A DNA stretch of 64,000 bases from Pseudarthrobacter sp. AL07 (GTDB lineage: Bacteria; Actinomycetota; Actinomycetes; Actinomycetales; Micrococcaceae). A model generated the notes under the pieces. That model was not told the DNA's origin and made no database searches. It was given only the letters and a program-made list of their open reading frames with translations. Position numbers and translations under genes: made by a program. Shown here one piece after another: positions 11,119-19,203 of the stretch (position 1 is its first letter; each line of letters opens with the position of its first letter). The stretch covers positions 55,283 to 119,282 of the forward strand of contig NZ_JASBRB010000008.1 of the NCBI RefSeq assembly GCF_029960665.1. Direction: 5' to 3'.

Positions 11119-12534
11119 TCACGGACCCGGCGTCAGCAACGCCACCGTCTCCAGGTGGTGGGTGTGCGGATAGAGATCGAACGCCCGCAAGCCCGCCAGG
11201 GACCAGCCTGCCTGCTGGAAGTACCCCACGTCCCGGGCAAACGATGCCGGATCACAGGATACGTAGGCGATAGCGCGCGGGCCGGCAGCGACCAGTTGGC
11301 TGACCACGGGCTTCCCGGCGCCGGCCCGGGGCGGATCCAGCACGATAGCGTCGAAATTCCGCGGCTTTTGGCGGAGGACACGTTCCACGCGTCCGACCTC
11401 GATCTCCACCTGCGGCGCACCGTGAAGGTTCTTCCGGGCGTCCCGGCTGGTTCCCTGTGCACCTTCGACCGAGAAAACGGACCCGGTCTCCCCCACCGCG
11501 TCAGCCAGCGGAGCGGTGAACAGCCCGGCGCCGGCGTAGAGGTCAGCCACTACGGCACCCGGTTCCAGGAATCCACCGGCGTGGAGGAATTCTGTGACGG
11601 CCCCCACAAGCGTCCCGGGCGCGTCGCGGTGGATCTGCCAGAAACCTGCGCCGGTGACCCTGTAGTCGTGGCCGGCCGCGGTCTCCTGGACCCAGGTCCG
11701 GCCCCGAAGCTGCCCAACCTCCCCGGTCAGGGGGTCGAAAGTGGCCACCGAAACGTCATCCGGAAGCTGGGCCGCGATGGCGCTGAGCCGTTTGGGCTTG
11801 GTGCCGGGAGCAGGAGCCAGCAGCACCAAGGGGCGTGAACCGTTCGACGGCGCCGCCACCTCCACGCGTTCGATGCCTGTCAGGTCGAGGTCCCACAAAC
11901 GCAGCCGGTTGATGCCCTCCGATGCGAGCGGCATCTCCCGGACAGCAATGATGTGGTCGGACCTGTGCGCGTGCATGCCAAGTTTGCCGCCCGGGGTCAC
12001 CGAGAAGCTGGCGCGCGTCCGCCACCCCAGGCCAGTACCGGCGTCGGACGTTGGCGCCGTCTCCTCGCCTGAATCCGCCCCGCCCGCGTCCACGGCCTCA
12101 ACTACGTTTCCGAGGTCCAGCCCGTCGGGCAGGCGTTCGACGGCGGCGAGCCGCCGAAGCTGTTCGGCCAATACCGCCGACTTGAGCGCACGCTGGCGGG
12201 CAAGTGAGACGTGGCCGAATTCGGCGCCGCCCACCGGCGGATGCCCGTGGGCCCAGGCGCGGAGGGAGTCCGCCGGACGCCAGAAATGCTCCACCCGGTC
12301 CGGGGAGGCCTCCAGCACCTCAACAACGTCGGCGCGCCAGAACTTGGCCGGCTCCCCCGCGTCTGTGAGTCGGACGCGTACCTTTTCGCCGGGGATGCCG
12401 TGCCGGACAAAGATCACCCTGCCCTCGTGCCGGGCCACACAGTGGCCGCCGTGGGCCACCGGACCGACGTCGAGCACCAGCTCGGTGGGGGCTGGAGTGG
12501 CAGCTGCGGAGGGGGTCTGGGTCTGGGGGTTCAT
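11119..12534 (-). CDS. TrmA/RlmD-type 5-methyluridine RNA methyltransferase
   Basis: This 471-residue SAM-dependent enzyme methylates C5 of a uridine in rRNA or tRNA. The N-terminal TRAM domain (about residues 15-75) contains VAHGGHCVARHEGRVIFVRHGIPGE. The catalytic domain has the SAM motif VADLYAGAGLFTAPLA, the motif LDPPRAGAGKP, and the nucleophile block YVSCDPASFARD, with LETVALL at the end. I do not see the four-cysteine Fe-S motif of E. coli RlmD, so the exact target base is open. ATG 12534 is chosen because it overlaps the upstream permease stop as ATGA; a longer frame to 12582 lies inside that gene. The M. tuberculosis counterpart (Rv2689c) has the same neighbours. Confidence 0.88.
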   Translation of the reverse strand: MNPQTQTPSAAATPAPTELVLDVGPVAHGGHCVARHEGRVIFVRHGIPGEKVRVRLTDAGEPAKFWRADVVEVLEASPDRVEHFWRPADSLRAWAHGHPPVGGAEFGHVSLARQRALKSAVLAEQLRRLAAVERLPDGLDLGNVVEAVDAGGADSGEETAPTSDAGTGLGWRTRASFSVTPGGKLGMHAHRSDHIIAVREMPLASEGINRLRLWDLDLTGIERVEVAAPSNGSRPLVLLAPAPGTKPKRLSAIAAQLPDDVSVATFDPLTGEVGQLRGRTWVQETAAGHDYRVTGAGFWQIHRDAPGTLVGAVTEFLHAGGFLEPGAVVADLYAGAGLFTAPLADAVGETGSVFSVEGAQGTSRDARKNLHGAPQVEIEVGRVERVLRQKPRNFDAIVLDPPRAGAGKPVVSQLVAAGPRAIAYVSCDPASFARDVGYFQQAGWSLAGLRAFDLYPHTHHLETVALLTPGP

Positions 12535-14507
12535 CGGATATCCTGCATGTTTTTGGCTTCTTCGGACGATTTCAACTGCCACGGGACACTGGCCACCATC
12601 ACGCCAGGTTCAAAGTGCAGCCGGGTTTTGATGCGCAGCGCCGTCTGGTTGTGAACCAACTGTTCCCACCATTTGCCAACCACGTATTCGGGGATGTAGA
12701 CCACGATCAGGTCGCGGGGGGAATCACGGCGCATGTTCTTGACGTATTCCATAATGGGCGTGATGGTTTCCCGGTACGGGCTGGCGAGGACGGTCAGCGG
12801 CACGGGGATCTCCAGCTTTTCCCAATCGGCAACCGTGTGCGCGGTTTCTTCTGCGTTGATGTCCACCGTGATGGCGTCCAGCCGCGACGGCCTCGACGCC
12901 CGGGCGTAGGCCAGGGCACGCAACACCGGCTTGCGCACGTGGGACACCAGCAATACCGCGTGGACCCTGGATGGCAGGGCACGCGGCGAGGAGTCCTCGT
13001 CCACGGCCAGTTCCTTGGCCACGTTGTCATAGTGTGCCCGGATGCTCCACATGATCAGGAACAGGATGAACATAGCCAGCAGCGCGATCCACGCGCCTTG
13101 CTGGAATTTGGTGATCAGCACGATCACCAGCACCAGTGACGTCATGCCGAACCCGATGCTGTTGATGGTGCGGGACTTCACCATCCGGCGTCGGGTGGCT
13201 TTGTCCTTGGCGAGCTTGAGGTGCCTCCCCCAATGCCGGATCATGCCCAGTTGGCTGAGGGTAAAGGAGATAAAGACGCCCACGATGTAGAGCTGGATCA
13301 GCTTGGTGACGTCGCCATTGAACGCGATGATCAGCACCAGCGCTCCGGCGGCCAGGGCAAGGACACCGTTGCTGAACGCCAGGCGGTCTCCCCTGGTCCG
13401 CAGCTGGCGCGGCAGGTAGCCGTCCTGGGCCAGGATGGAGCCAAGTACCGGGAACCCGTTGAACGCGGTGTTCGAGGCGAACACCAGGATCACACCCGTG
13501 GCGGCGACTACGATGAAGAACAGGATTGAACCCGGGCCGAAGATGGTCTGGGCGATCTGGCTGATGGCAGGACTCTGGATGTAATCCTCCGGCAACGGCA
13601 TGCCGTTCATCAGGAATTCCGTCGCCGGATCCAGCACGATATGCACCTTCGTGGCGTTGGCCAGGAAGATGATGCCGGCCAGCATGGACGAGGCGATGAC
13701 GCCGAGCAGCAACAGCGTGGTGGCCGCGTTTTTGCTCTTCGGTTTCTGGAAGTTCGGCACACCGTTGCTGATGGCCTCAATGCCGGTCAGCGCGGCGGCT
13801 CCGGAGGAGAACGCCCGGAGCAGGAGGAAGGCGCCGGCCAGGCCCACCAGCCCTTCGTCGAAACCGGGAGCCGGCACAATCTCGAAGGCCGCCGACGGTG
13901 CTTCGCCCAGCTGGCCTGTCGCGGCCTGGAAGACGCCCACCCCTGTCATGCCGAGGATCGCCGCCATAAAAATGTACGTGGGGACAGCGAAAACGCTGCC
14001 GGCTTCCTTAATGCCGCGGAGGTTGACAAGGGCAAGGATCACGACGCCGATGGTGGCGAACAGGGCCTGTTGCCCATGCAGGGAAGGCACCGCCGTGGTG
14101 AGGTAGGTGGCCGCCGAGGACATCGAGACGGCCACCGTCAGGACGTAGTCCACCAGGAGGGCTGAGGCCACGGTCAGCCCGGAAAACTTGCCCAGGTTTT
14201 CGTTGGCGATCTCGTAGTCTCCGCCGCCGGAAGGGTAAGCGTGGACGTTCTGCCGGTATGAAGCGACCACCGTGAGGAGGACAACCATGACGGCCAGGCC
14301 CACCCACGGCGAAAAGGCCACAGCGCTCACGCCGGCCAGGGCCAGGGTGAGCAGGATTTCATCGGGCGCGTAGGCCACCGATGACAATGCGTCCGAAGCG
14401 AAAACCGGGAGTGCTATCCGTTTGGGGAGCAAGGTATGGGCGAGCCTGTCATTCCTGAAGGGCCTGCCCACCAGCACCCGTTTCACGGCATTCAATATTG
14501 TCAGCAC
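12531..14507 (-). CDS. APC-superfamily permease, KimA-like probable K+ importer
   Basis: This 658-residue membrane protein has about 12 spans in the first 480 residues and a soluble C-terminal domain of about 170 residues. The N-terminal third follows Bacillus KimA closely: KRVLVGRPF, SDALSSVAYAPDEIL, SYRQNVHAYPSGGGDY, and LLVDYVLTVAVS. KimA is a high-affinity K+/H+ symporter whose activity is shut off by c-di-AMP. The gene is divergent from two TrkA-type K+ regulators, which fits a potassium role, although many genomes label it only 'APC amino acid permease'. It starts with GTG and no strong Shine-Dalgarno sequence, and its stop overlaps the methyltransferase start. Potassium specificity is inferred from similarity and context. 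Confidence 0.82.
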   Translation of the reverse strand: MLTILNAVKRVLVGRPFRNDRLAHTLLPKRIALPVFASDALSSVAYAPDEILLTLALAGVSAVAFSPWVGLAVMVVLLTVVASYRQNVHAYPSGGGDYEIANENLGKFSGLTVASALLVDYVLTVAVSMSSAATYLTTAVPSLHGQQALFATIGVVILALVNLRGIKEAGSVFAVPTYIFMAAILGMTGVGVFQAATGQLGEAPSAAFEIVPAPGFDEGLVGLAGAFLLLRAFSSGAAALTGIEAISNGVPNFQKPKSKNAATTLLLLGVIASSMLAGIIFLANATKVHIVLDPATEFLMNGMPLPEDYIQSPAISQIAQTIFGPGSILFFIVVAATGVILVFASNTAFNGFPVLGSILAQDGYLPRQLRTRGDRLAFSNGVLALAAGALVLIIAFNGDVTKLIQLYIVGVFISFTLSQLGMIRHWGRHLKLAKDKATRRRMVKSRTINSIGFGMTSLVLVIVLITKFQQGAWIALLAMFILFLIMWSIRAHYDNVAKELAVDEDSSPRALPSRVHAVLLVSHVRKPVLRALAYARASRPSRLDAITVDINAEETAHTVADWEKLEIPVPLTVLASPYRETITPIMEYVKNMRRDSPRDLIVVYIPEYVVGKWWEQLVHNQTALRIKTRLHFEPGVMVASVPWQLKSSEEAKNMQDIR

Positions 14508-14625
14508 TCCACAAAGCTAGTCTGATTCCCCGCCCATGTCATGACGGCGTCCGGGCGGATGCAGTACGCGCGCTGCCGGTAGAGTTCTAGCAGCAGCAAC
14601 AGGCTACGGAAGTTGAGGAGATACG

Positions 14626-15297
14626 GTGGCGCATTTCGTGATCATGGGATGTGGCCGGGTAGGGGCCACTCTGGCGCATACGCTGGAGGACGCCGGTCAT
14701 TCCGTCGCCATCATCGACCAGGACGACCGCGCGTTCCGCCGGCTTCGGCAGGGCTTCACCGGCCGGAAAGTCACCGGTGTGGGCTTCGACCGGGACACGC
14801 TCCAGCAGGCCGGCGTGGCCGAGGCGTACGCCTTCGCGGCCGTTTCAAGCGGTGACAACTCCAACATCCTCGCCACCCGCGTGGCGCGTGAGACCTTCCA
14901 CGTCCCCCACGTGGTGGCCAGGATCTACGACCCCGGCCGCGCCGAAATCTACCAACGGCTCGGCATCCCCACCGTTGCCGCCGTCCGGTGGAGCGCAGAC
15001 CAGGTCTTGCGCCGCATCCTGCCCGAACAGCATCTCGCCGGCGATTTCCGCGAGCCTTCCGGCCGTCTGGTCCTCGCTGAAGTGGACCTGGACGCCGGCT
15101 GGATCGGCCACCGGATCAGCGCGGTCGAAAAGGCTGCCAACATCCGGGTGGCATATCTCACCCGGTTTGGCGAGGGCATGCTTCCCGAAACCGGGACTTC
15201 CTACCAGGACGGCGACACCGTCCATGCCATGCTGCCGGTGGACCGCAGTTCCCAGGTCGCCCAGATCCTGGCCAAAGCACCTGCCAAGGAGTTGTAG
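14626..15297 (+). CDS. ceoB: TrkA-family K+ uptake regulator (RCK protein, first of two; ceoB-like)
   Basis: This 223-residue cytosolic protein has an N-terminal Rossmann RCK domain starting with the nucleotide motif GCGRVGATLAHTLEDAGHS and the acidic ID at the end of beta-2, followed by a C-terminal TrkA_C domain (about residues 140-220). Such proteins gate Trk/Ktr-type K+ systems in response to NAD(H) or ATP/ADP. It starts with GTG after TTGAGGAGA, and its stop overlaps the start of the second RCK gene by one base. Gene order permease-ceoB-ceoC matches M. tuberculosis Rv2690c-Rv2691-Rv2692. No TrkH/KtrB channel gene is present in the window. Confidence 0.9.
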   Translation: MAHFVIMGCGRVGATLAHTLEDAGHSVAIIDQDDRAFRRLRQGFTGRKVTGVGFDRDTLQQAGVAEAYAFAAVSSGDNSNILATRVARETFHVPHVVARIYDPGRAEIYQRLGIPTVAAVRWSADQVLRRILPEQHLAGDFREPSGRLVLAEVDLDAGWIGHRISAVEKAANIRVAYLTRFGEGMLPETGTSYQDGDTVHAMLPVDRSSQVAQILAKAPAKEL

Positions 15298-16046
15298 TGA
15301 AAGTTGTTATCGTCGGTGCCGGCAGCGTCGGGTCTTCGATCGCCCGGGAACTGCTGGCCCACAAGCACGAAATTCTGCTGATCGACCTCAAACCTGAGGT
15401 CATCGGGCGCAGCGGACTGCGCGGCGCGCACTGGCTGGTGGGCGACGCCTGCGAGCTCAGCACCCTGCAGGGAGCGAAAGTGGAGGATGCCGACGTCGTT
15501 GTTTCAGCCACGGGCGATGACAAGGTGAACCTGGTGGTCTCGCTCCTGGCCAAGACCGAATTCGGCGTGGGCCGCACAGTGGGCCGGGTCAACAACCCAA
15601 AGAACGACTGGATGTTCAACGACTCCTGGGGCGTGGACGTCGCCGTCAACACCCCCCAGCTGATGACGGCACTTGTGGAGGAGGCGGTGGAGATCGGCGA
15701 CCTGGTCCGGCTCCTGACGCTGCAGACCGGCGTCGCTTCGCTGGTGGAGTTCACGGTGCCGCACGATTCGCACGTCATTGGCCTGACGGTGGGCGACATT
15801 CGGTGGCCCGAGGACGCCACCCTGGTGGCAATCCTCCGGGACCACGCACCCATCACTCCCAGCCGGGATGACGTCATTGATGGCGGGGACGAACTGTTTT
15901 TTGTCACCACCATCGCGGCAGAGGACCACTTGCGCGCGCTGTTGTCGACCGAATCAGCAGACGAGCCGCCTTCGGCCTCCCATGAGCCCGAAGGCGTGCA
16001 GCCTGCCGAAACTCAGGCGCCGGAGGACGACGGCTTCGACGGCTGA
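15297..16046 (+). CDS. ceoC: TrkA-family K+ uptake regulator (RCK protein, second of two; ceoC-like)
   Basis: This 249-residue RCK protein begins KVVIVGAGSVGSSIARELLAHKHE with the acidic residue of the NAD-binding fold in LLIDLKPE. Further marks are SATGDDKVNLVVSLLAKTEFGV and the RVNNPKNDWMF loop, typical of TrkA N-domains; a TrkA_C domain occupies about residues 130-220, and a disordered acidic tail ends the protein. GTG start shared with the preceding stop (TAGTG). Its last 34 bases overlap the 3' end of the DUF3159 gene on the other strand. It probably forms a heteromeric ring with the first RCK protein. Confidence 0.9.
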   Translation: MKVVIVGAGSVGSSIARELLAHKHEILLIDLKPEVIGRSGLRGAHWLVGDACELSTLQGAKVEDADVVVSATGDDKVNLVVSLLAKTEFGVGRTVGRVNNPKNDWMFNDSWGVDVAVNTPQLMTALVEEAVEIGDLVRLLTLQTGVASLVEFTVPHDSHVIGLTVGDIRWPEDATLVAILRDHAPITPSRDDVIDGGDELFFVTTIAAEDHLRALLSTESADEPPSASHEPEGVQPAETQAPEDDGFDG

Positions 16047-16765
16047 TCCGACGTCCGCGCATCGGCGGCGGCCGGTACCGGCCGGGTGACCAGCCATGCG
16101 ATCCAGACGCCCAGGATATAGAGCGGCGCACCCATGATCAGGCGGGTCGTGGCCAACGCGGCCAGTCCGTCCGAGCCCATCAGGTACAGGGGAACCTGGA
16201 CGACCAGCCGAAGTACCAGGACCGCCACGATGATCCACGTGCCCAGGCGGTACGCCTTGAGCCGCGCGGAATCTTTTCGCCAGTCCAGGCCCTCGGTACG
16301 GATGATCCCGAACAGCAGGCCGGCCACCGGCCACTTGATCGCGATGGAAATCACCATGGCGAGGATGTAAGCGGTGTTGGTGAAGAAGCCCGGGAGGTAG
16401 AAATCCTCGGCCTTGCCCGTGGTATTGGCGAGCCAGGCCGAGATGCCCACCCCCACAACGCCGGCGAGGGCCTGGGTCAGCGGACGCCGCTGGACGAGGC
16501 GGACCACCGTAAAGACCGCGGCGGAGGCCAGCGCCGCCACCAGCGACTGCGTCAGGTCCCGGCTGATAGTAAAGGCAATCAGGAAGACCATGCCCGGCAC
16601 AATGCTCTCGGCGATGCCCTGGATTCCACCGGCGCTCTTCAGGACATCGATCCGGCCGTCATGCGTGCGGTGCAGGCCGGCCTTGGCTGCGTAGCCCGCC
16701 GCAAAACCCTGCACTGCGGACGGCTCGGGCTGCTCGGAAGGCTCAGGCTGCTGGGGCGAGGTCAT
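16013..16765 (-). CDS. DUF3159 integral membrane protein
   Basis: This 250-residue protein has a polar N-terminal 60 residues followed by about six membrane helices (about 60-80, 85-100, 105-125, 140-165, 180-200, 205-230). It carries the DUF3159 blocks GGIQGIAESIVPGMVFLIAF, RRPLTQALAGVVGVG and FFTNTAYILAMVISI. The function of the family is not known; in M. tuberculosis the counterpart is Rv2693c, beside ceoC. Its start overlaps the OB-fold gene stop (ATGA), and its 3' end overlaps ceoC tail-to-tail. The strict conservation beside K+ genes hints at an ion or envelope role, which is inference. Confidence 0.9.
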   Translation of the reverse strand: MTSPQQPEPSEQPEPSAVQGFAAGYAAKAGLHRTHDGRIDVLKSAGGIQGIAESIVPGMVFLIAFTISRDLTQSLVAALASAAVFTVVRLVQRRPLTQALAGVVGVGISAWLANTTGKAEDFYLPGFFTNTAYILAMVISIAIKWPVAGLLFGIIRTEGLDWRKDSARLKAYRLGTWIIVAVLVLRLVVQVPLYLMGSDGLAALATTRLIMGAPLYILGVWIAWLVTRPVPAAADARTSDQPSKPSSSGA

Positions 16766-17124
16766 TCGTTCTCCTGGCGGGAAAGGATTTCATAGCGTGG
16801 ATTGAACATGGTGGGCAGGCCGTGGCTTTGGGACAGCATGCCCTGGAGGCGTACTTCGGTTCCGGCGGCGATGCCCGGCACCCTGCGCCGCCCCAGCCAG
16901 ATCACGCGAAGGCGGCCGCCCTTTCCCTGGGCCCGCCTGGCACCGGACTCGCGAATGTCTGGGTCCGAGACGATGGCAGTGAAGGCCGCGTTCTGGTTTG
17001 CGGGCATATAGGTGACCGATTCGATGTGCCCTTGGCACACCACCCTCCCCCGTTCGGGCAGTCGGCTGACCGGCATTCCAGCGTGCGGGGACGATTCCAG
17101 GCGGTCCTGGCGGGAATCAGCCAA
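16762..17124 (-). CDS. Small OB-fold nucleic-acid-binding-like protein
   Basis: About 120 residues with an OB-fold pattern: GRVVCQGHIESVTYMP, then a central RLRVIWLGRRRVPGI and HGLPTMFNPRYEI. The VIWLGRRRxxGI...MFNPRYE core matches the Rv2694c-type actinobacterial protein, which resembles the tRNA-anticodon/RecG OB-fold group. The start is uncertain: TTG 17124 overlaps the DUF3710 stop and gives a family-like length, whereas ATG 17076 would give 104 residues; neither has a strong ribosome-binding site. Position between DUF3710 and DUF3159 with overlaps on both sides shows a single transcription unit. Ligand unknown. Confidence 0.8.
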   Translation of the reverse strand: MADSRQDRLESSPHAGMPVSRLPERGRVVCQGHIESVTYMPANQNAAFTAIVSDPDIRESGARRAQGKGGRLRVIWLGRRRVPGIAAGTEVRLQGMLSQSHGLPTMFNPRYEILSRQENE

Positions 17125-17854
17125 TCTGTGTGGTTTCCGGACCACGTTCGGGGCCTTTAAACTCGGGGGCATTGAATTCCGGGGCACCAGGCGCCGGGCT
17201 GGCGCTGGCGTCCTTGGGCAGGCGCAGCTGCAGCAGGTCCCGGGGCGGCATGGGGCTGTCGCCCCGGATAACCACAATCTGGCGGAACAGTGACTCAAGC
17301 GGTGCCGCAGCCTCGCGCTCCATCGCTGCCGGGCCGCCCAGGACGCCACGCAGGAACCACCGAGGACCGTCGATGCCGATGAAACGCGCCACCCGGTAAC
17401 CTTGGCTGCCGTCCGGCGTACCGGCGGGCAGTTTGGCGATCAGTTCAGTTCCGAAGCCACCCTCGACTTCTTCAACCTGACCGCCCTGGCTTCCCACGGA
17501 CTGACCGATCTGTTCGCGGATTTCGTCCCACAGTCCCTCGGTCTTGGGCGCGGCGAAGGCCTGCAGCTGAAGGCTGGAGCCGTCCAGGTCCATGGTCACC
17601 GCGACCACGCGCTGGGTGGCTTCCTCAACTTCGAGCCGGAGCTGGAGCCCCTCGCTCGGGGCGATCAGCAGTGCACCGAGGTCAACGTAGCCGTCGCGGC
17701 TGGAGACCTCGGAAACATCAAAGGGGCCTTCGTCCCGACGCCCGGCGACCGCCGAAGCCACGTCAGCGGAATCCGTTGATTCCCCTGAGGCCTGGGATTC
17801 AGCCGGGTCGGCTGATTGGTCCTTCTTGGATTTCCTGCCGAGCCCAAAAACCAT
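17117..17854 (-). CDS. DUF3710 protein
   Basis: This 245-residue soluble protein has a charged, low-complexity N-terminus (about residues 1-45) and a conserved core: GPFDVSEV, YVDLGALLIAP, LQLRLEVEE, GLWDEIREQI, and GPRWFLRGVLGG, which is the DUF3710 signature. It ends with a Pro/Glu-rich tail. Ribosome-binding site AAGGAGA lies before the ATG. Function unknown; the family sits between dut and the OB-fold gene across Actinobacteria, as in M. tuberculosis Rv2696c. It is the probable first gene of the DUF3710/OB-fold/DUF3159 unit, although read-through from dut (105 bases upstream) is possible. Confidence 0.92.
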   Translation of the reverse strand: MVFGLGRKSKKDQSADPAESQASGESTDSADVASAVAGRRDEGPFDVSEVSSRDGYVDLGALLIAPSEGLQLRLEVEEATQRVVAVTMDLDGSSLQLQAFAAPKTEGLWDEIREQIGQSVGSQGGQVEEVEGGFGTELIAKLPAGTPDGSQGYRVARFIGIDGPRWFLRGVLGGPAAMEREAAAPLESLFRQIVVIRGDSPMPPRDLLQLRLPKDASASPAPGAPEFNAPEFKGPERGPETTQIG

Positions 17855-17959
17855 GGGGTTTGTCTCCTTAGTTGTGAAAGTGACTCGCCGGCCCGGAGGT
17901 CCCGTCGGAAGTCGTAGCTGCCGCGGGCAACCACCGCTGGTTGCCGCCGCCGGCGGGTG

Positions 17960-18502
17960 TCAGGCGTTCGGCGGGGTGAAGCCGCCGGTGGATCCGAATC
18001 CGCCGGCTCCCCGTACCGATTCACTCAATTCGTTGACGGCGACAAACTGGGCATATTCCACCCGCTGGATCACCATCTGTGCAATTCTATCGCCGCGCCG
18101 GAGCTCGATGGCGTTCCTGGAATCGGTGTTGAGGAGAGTCACCGAAATCTCCCCGCGATAACCGGCATCCACGGTGCCCGGCGCGTTAACGATGGTCAGC
18201 CCGTGCTTCGTGGCCAGCCCGGAGCGCGGGTGGATCAGGGCAACGAAGCCGGCCGGCAACCCGATGGAAACACCGGTAGGCACCAGCTTCCGCTCTCCGG
18301 GCGCCAGGACCACATCTTCGCGGGCCCGCAGGTCCGCCCCCGCATCGCCCGGGTGGGCATACGAGGGTGCCTCCAGCCCGGCGTCGAGCATTTTCAGCTG
18401 CACTTGCAGCGTCGGTGCCCCGTAGGCTGCGGCTGTATCCGGCGCAGAGCCGGACAGCTCATTGTCAGGAACGGTTTCAACAGTGGCAAGTTCGTCAGTC
18501 AC
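17960..18502 (-). CDS. dut: dUTP diphosphatase
   Basis: This roughly 180-residue trimeric enzyme hydrolyses dUTP to dUMP, keeping uracil out of DNA and supplying thymidylate synthesis. Its five motifs are visible in order: [30 protein letters not shown] (with the catalytic Asp), [10 protein letters not shown], and the C-terminal GAGGFGSTG arm that closes over the nucleotide. The N-terminus carries about 30 extra residues. The frame also opens at GTG 18508; no Shine-Dalgarno sequence precedes either GTG. TAGAGT at 18511-18516 (a TANNNT -10 pattern) eight bases before GTG 18502 suggests a leaderless or near-leaderless start there. Confidence 0.95.
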   Translation of the reverse strand: MTDELATVETVPDNELSGSAPDTAAAYGAPTLQVQLKMLDAGLEAPSYAHPGDAGADLRAREDVVLAPGERKLVPTGVSIGLPAGFVALIHPRSGLATKHGLTIVNAPGTVDAGYRGEISVTLLNTDSRNAIELRRGDRIAQMVIQRVEYAQFVAVNELSESVRGAGGFGSTGGFTPPNA

Positions 18503-18615
18503 AGTCACTCACTCTAACGCCCAGCCGCAGTTCCGTCCTAGCTTCAATGGGACGCCCGGCCAGGGCGGTGTGAGCCCAAGATGAAATAGCCAGCCAAAGG
18601 TGGAAAGCTGGTGGC

Positions 18616-19104
18616 ATGCCCGAATCCAGCTCCACCGCACCCGTCCCTGACTCCCCCACTGCCGGCACCCCGGCTGTTTTCCGGGAGAGGCTGTGGCCGA
18701 ACGTCTGGATCTGGGTGATCGCGGCGGGAATCTCCGGCGCCGGGATCCTCGTTTTCGCGCCGATCAGCATGGCTGCAGGCTACACGGCGGCCGGCGTCCT
18801 GTTCACGATCATGGCTGTCCTGCTGGTGCTGTCAACCCCAACCATCATTGTCACCAGTGACGCGTTGACGGTAGGTCGTGCCACGATCGAGCGCCGCTAT
18901 GTTGGCGAAGTGGCTGCGTTCCGCAGCAAGGACGCCACGGCCCAGCGGGGGACCCGGCTCAATGGCCTCGCCTACCTGTGCATCCGTGGCTGGGTCGACC
19001 CGGTGGTTCGGATCGAAATTGCGGACCCGTCAGACCGGACCCCCTATTGGCTGACGTCGTCCAAGCGGCCCGAGGAACTCACAGCCGCGCTTTCGCGGAA
19101 ATAG
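18616..19104 (+). CDS. DUF3093 membrane protein
   Basis: This 162-residue protein has a proline-rich N-terminal 20 residues, then two membrane helices (about 30-52 and 57-78), then a soluble C-terminal domain. Conserved points are FRERLWPNVWIWV, the TPTIIVTSDALTVGRATI strand, and the end block RIEIADPSDRTPYWLTSSKRPEEL, which is diagnostic for DUF3093. It diverges from dut, as in M. tuberculosis Rv2697c/Rv2698. Function not known. The PH-like strand pattern after two helices suggests a membrane-anchored beta-barrel domain facing the cytosol. Confidence 0.9.
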   Translation: MPESSSTAPVPDSPTAGTPAVFRERLWPNVWIWVIAAGISGAGILVFAPISMAAGYTAAGVLFTIMAVLLVLSTPTIIVTSDALTVGRATIERRYVGEVAAFRSKDATAQRGTRLNGLAYLCIRGWVDPVVRIEIADPSDRTPYWLTSSKRPEELTAALSRK

Positions 19105-19203
19105 CAGCCCGGAATATCGCGGCGCGCCCTCGCTCCTAACCCAAATAAGTGCCGGTGAGTGGCAGAGTTTCGATTGATAGTAATGCCAGGGTGGAGGATT
19201 TGT

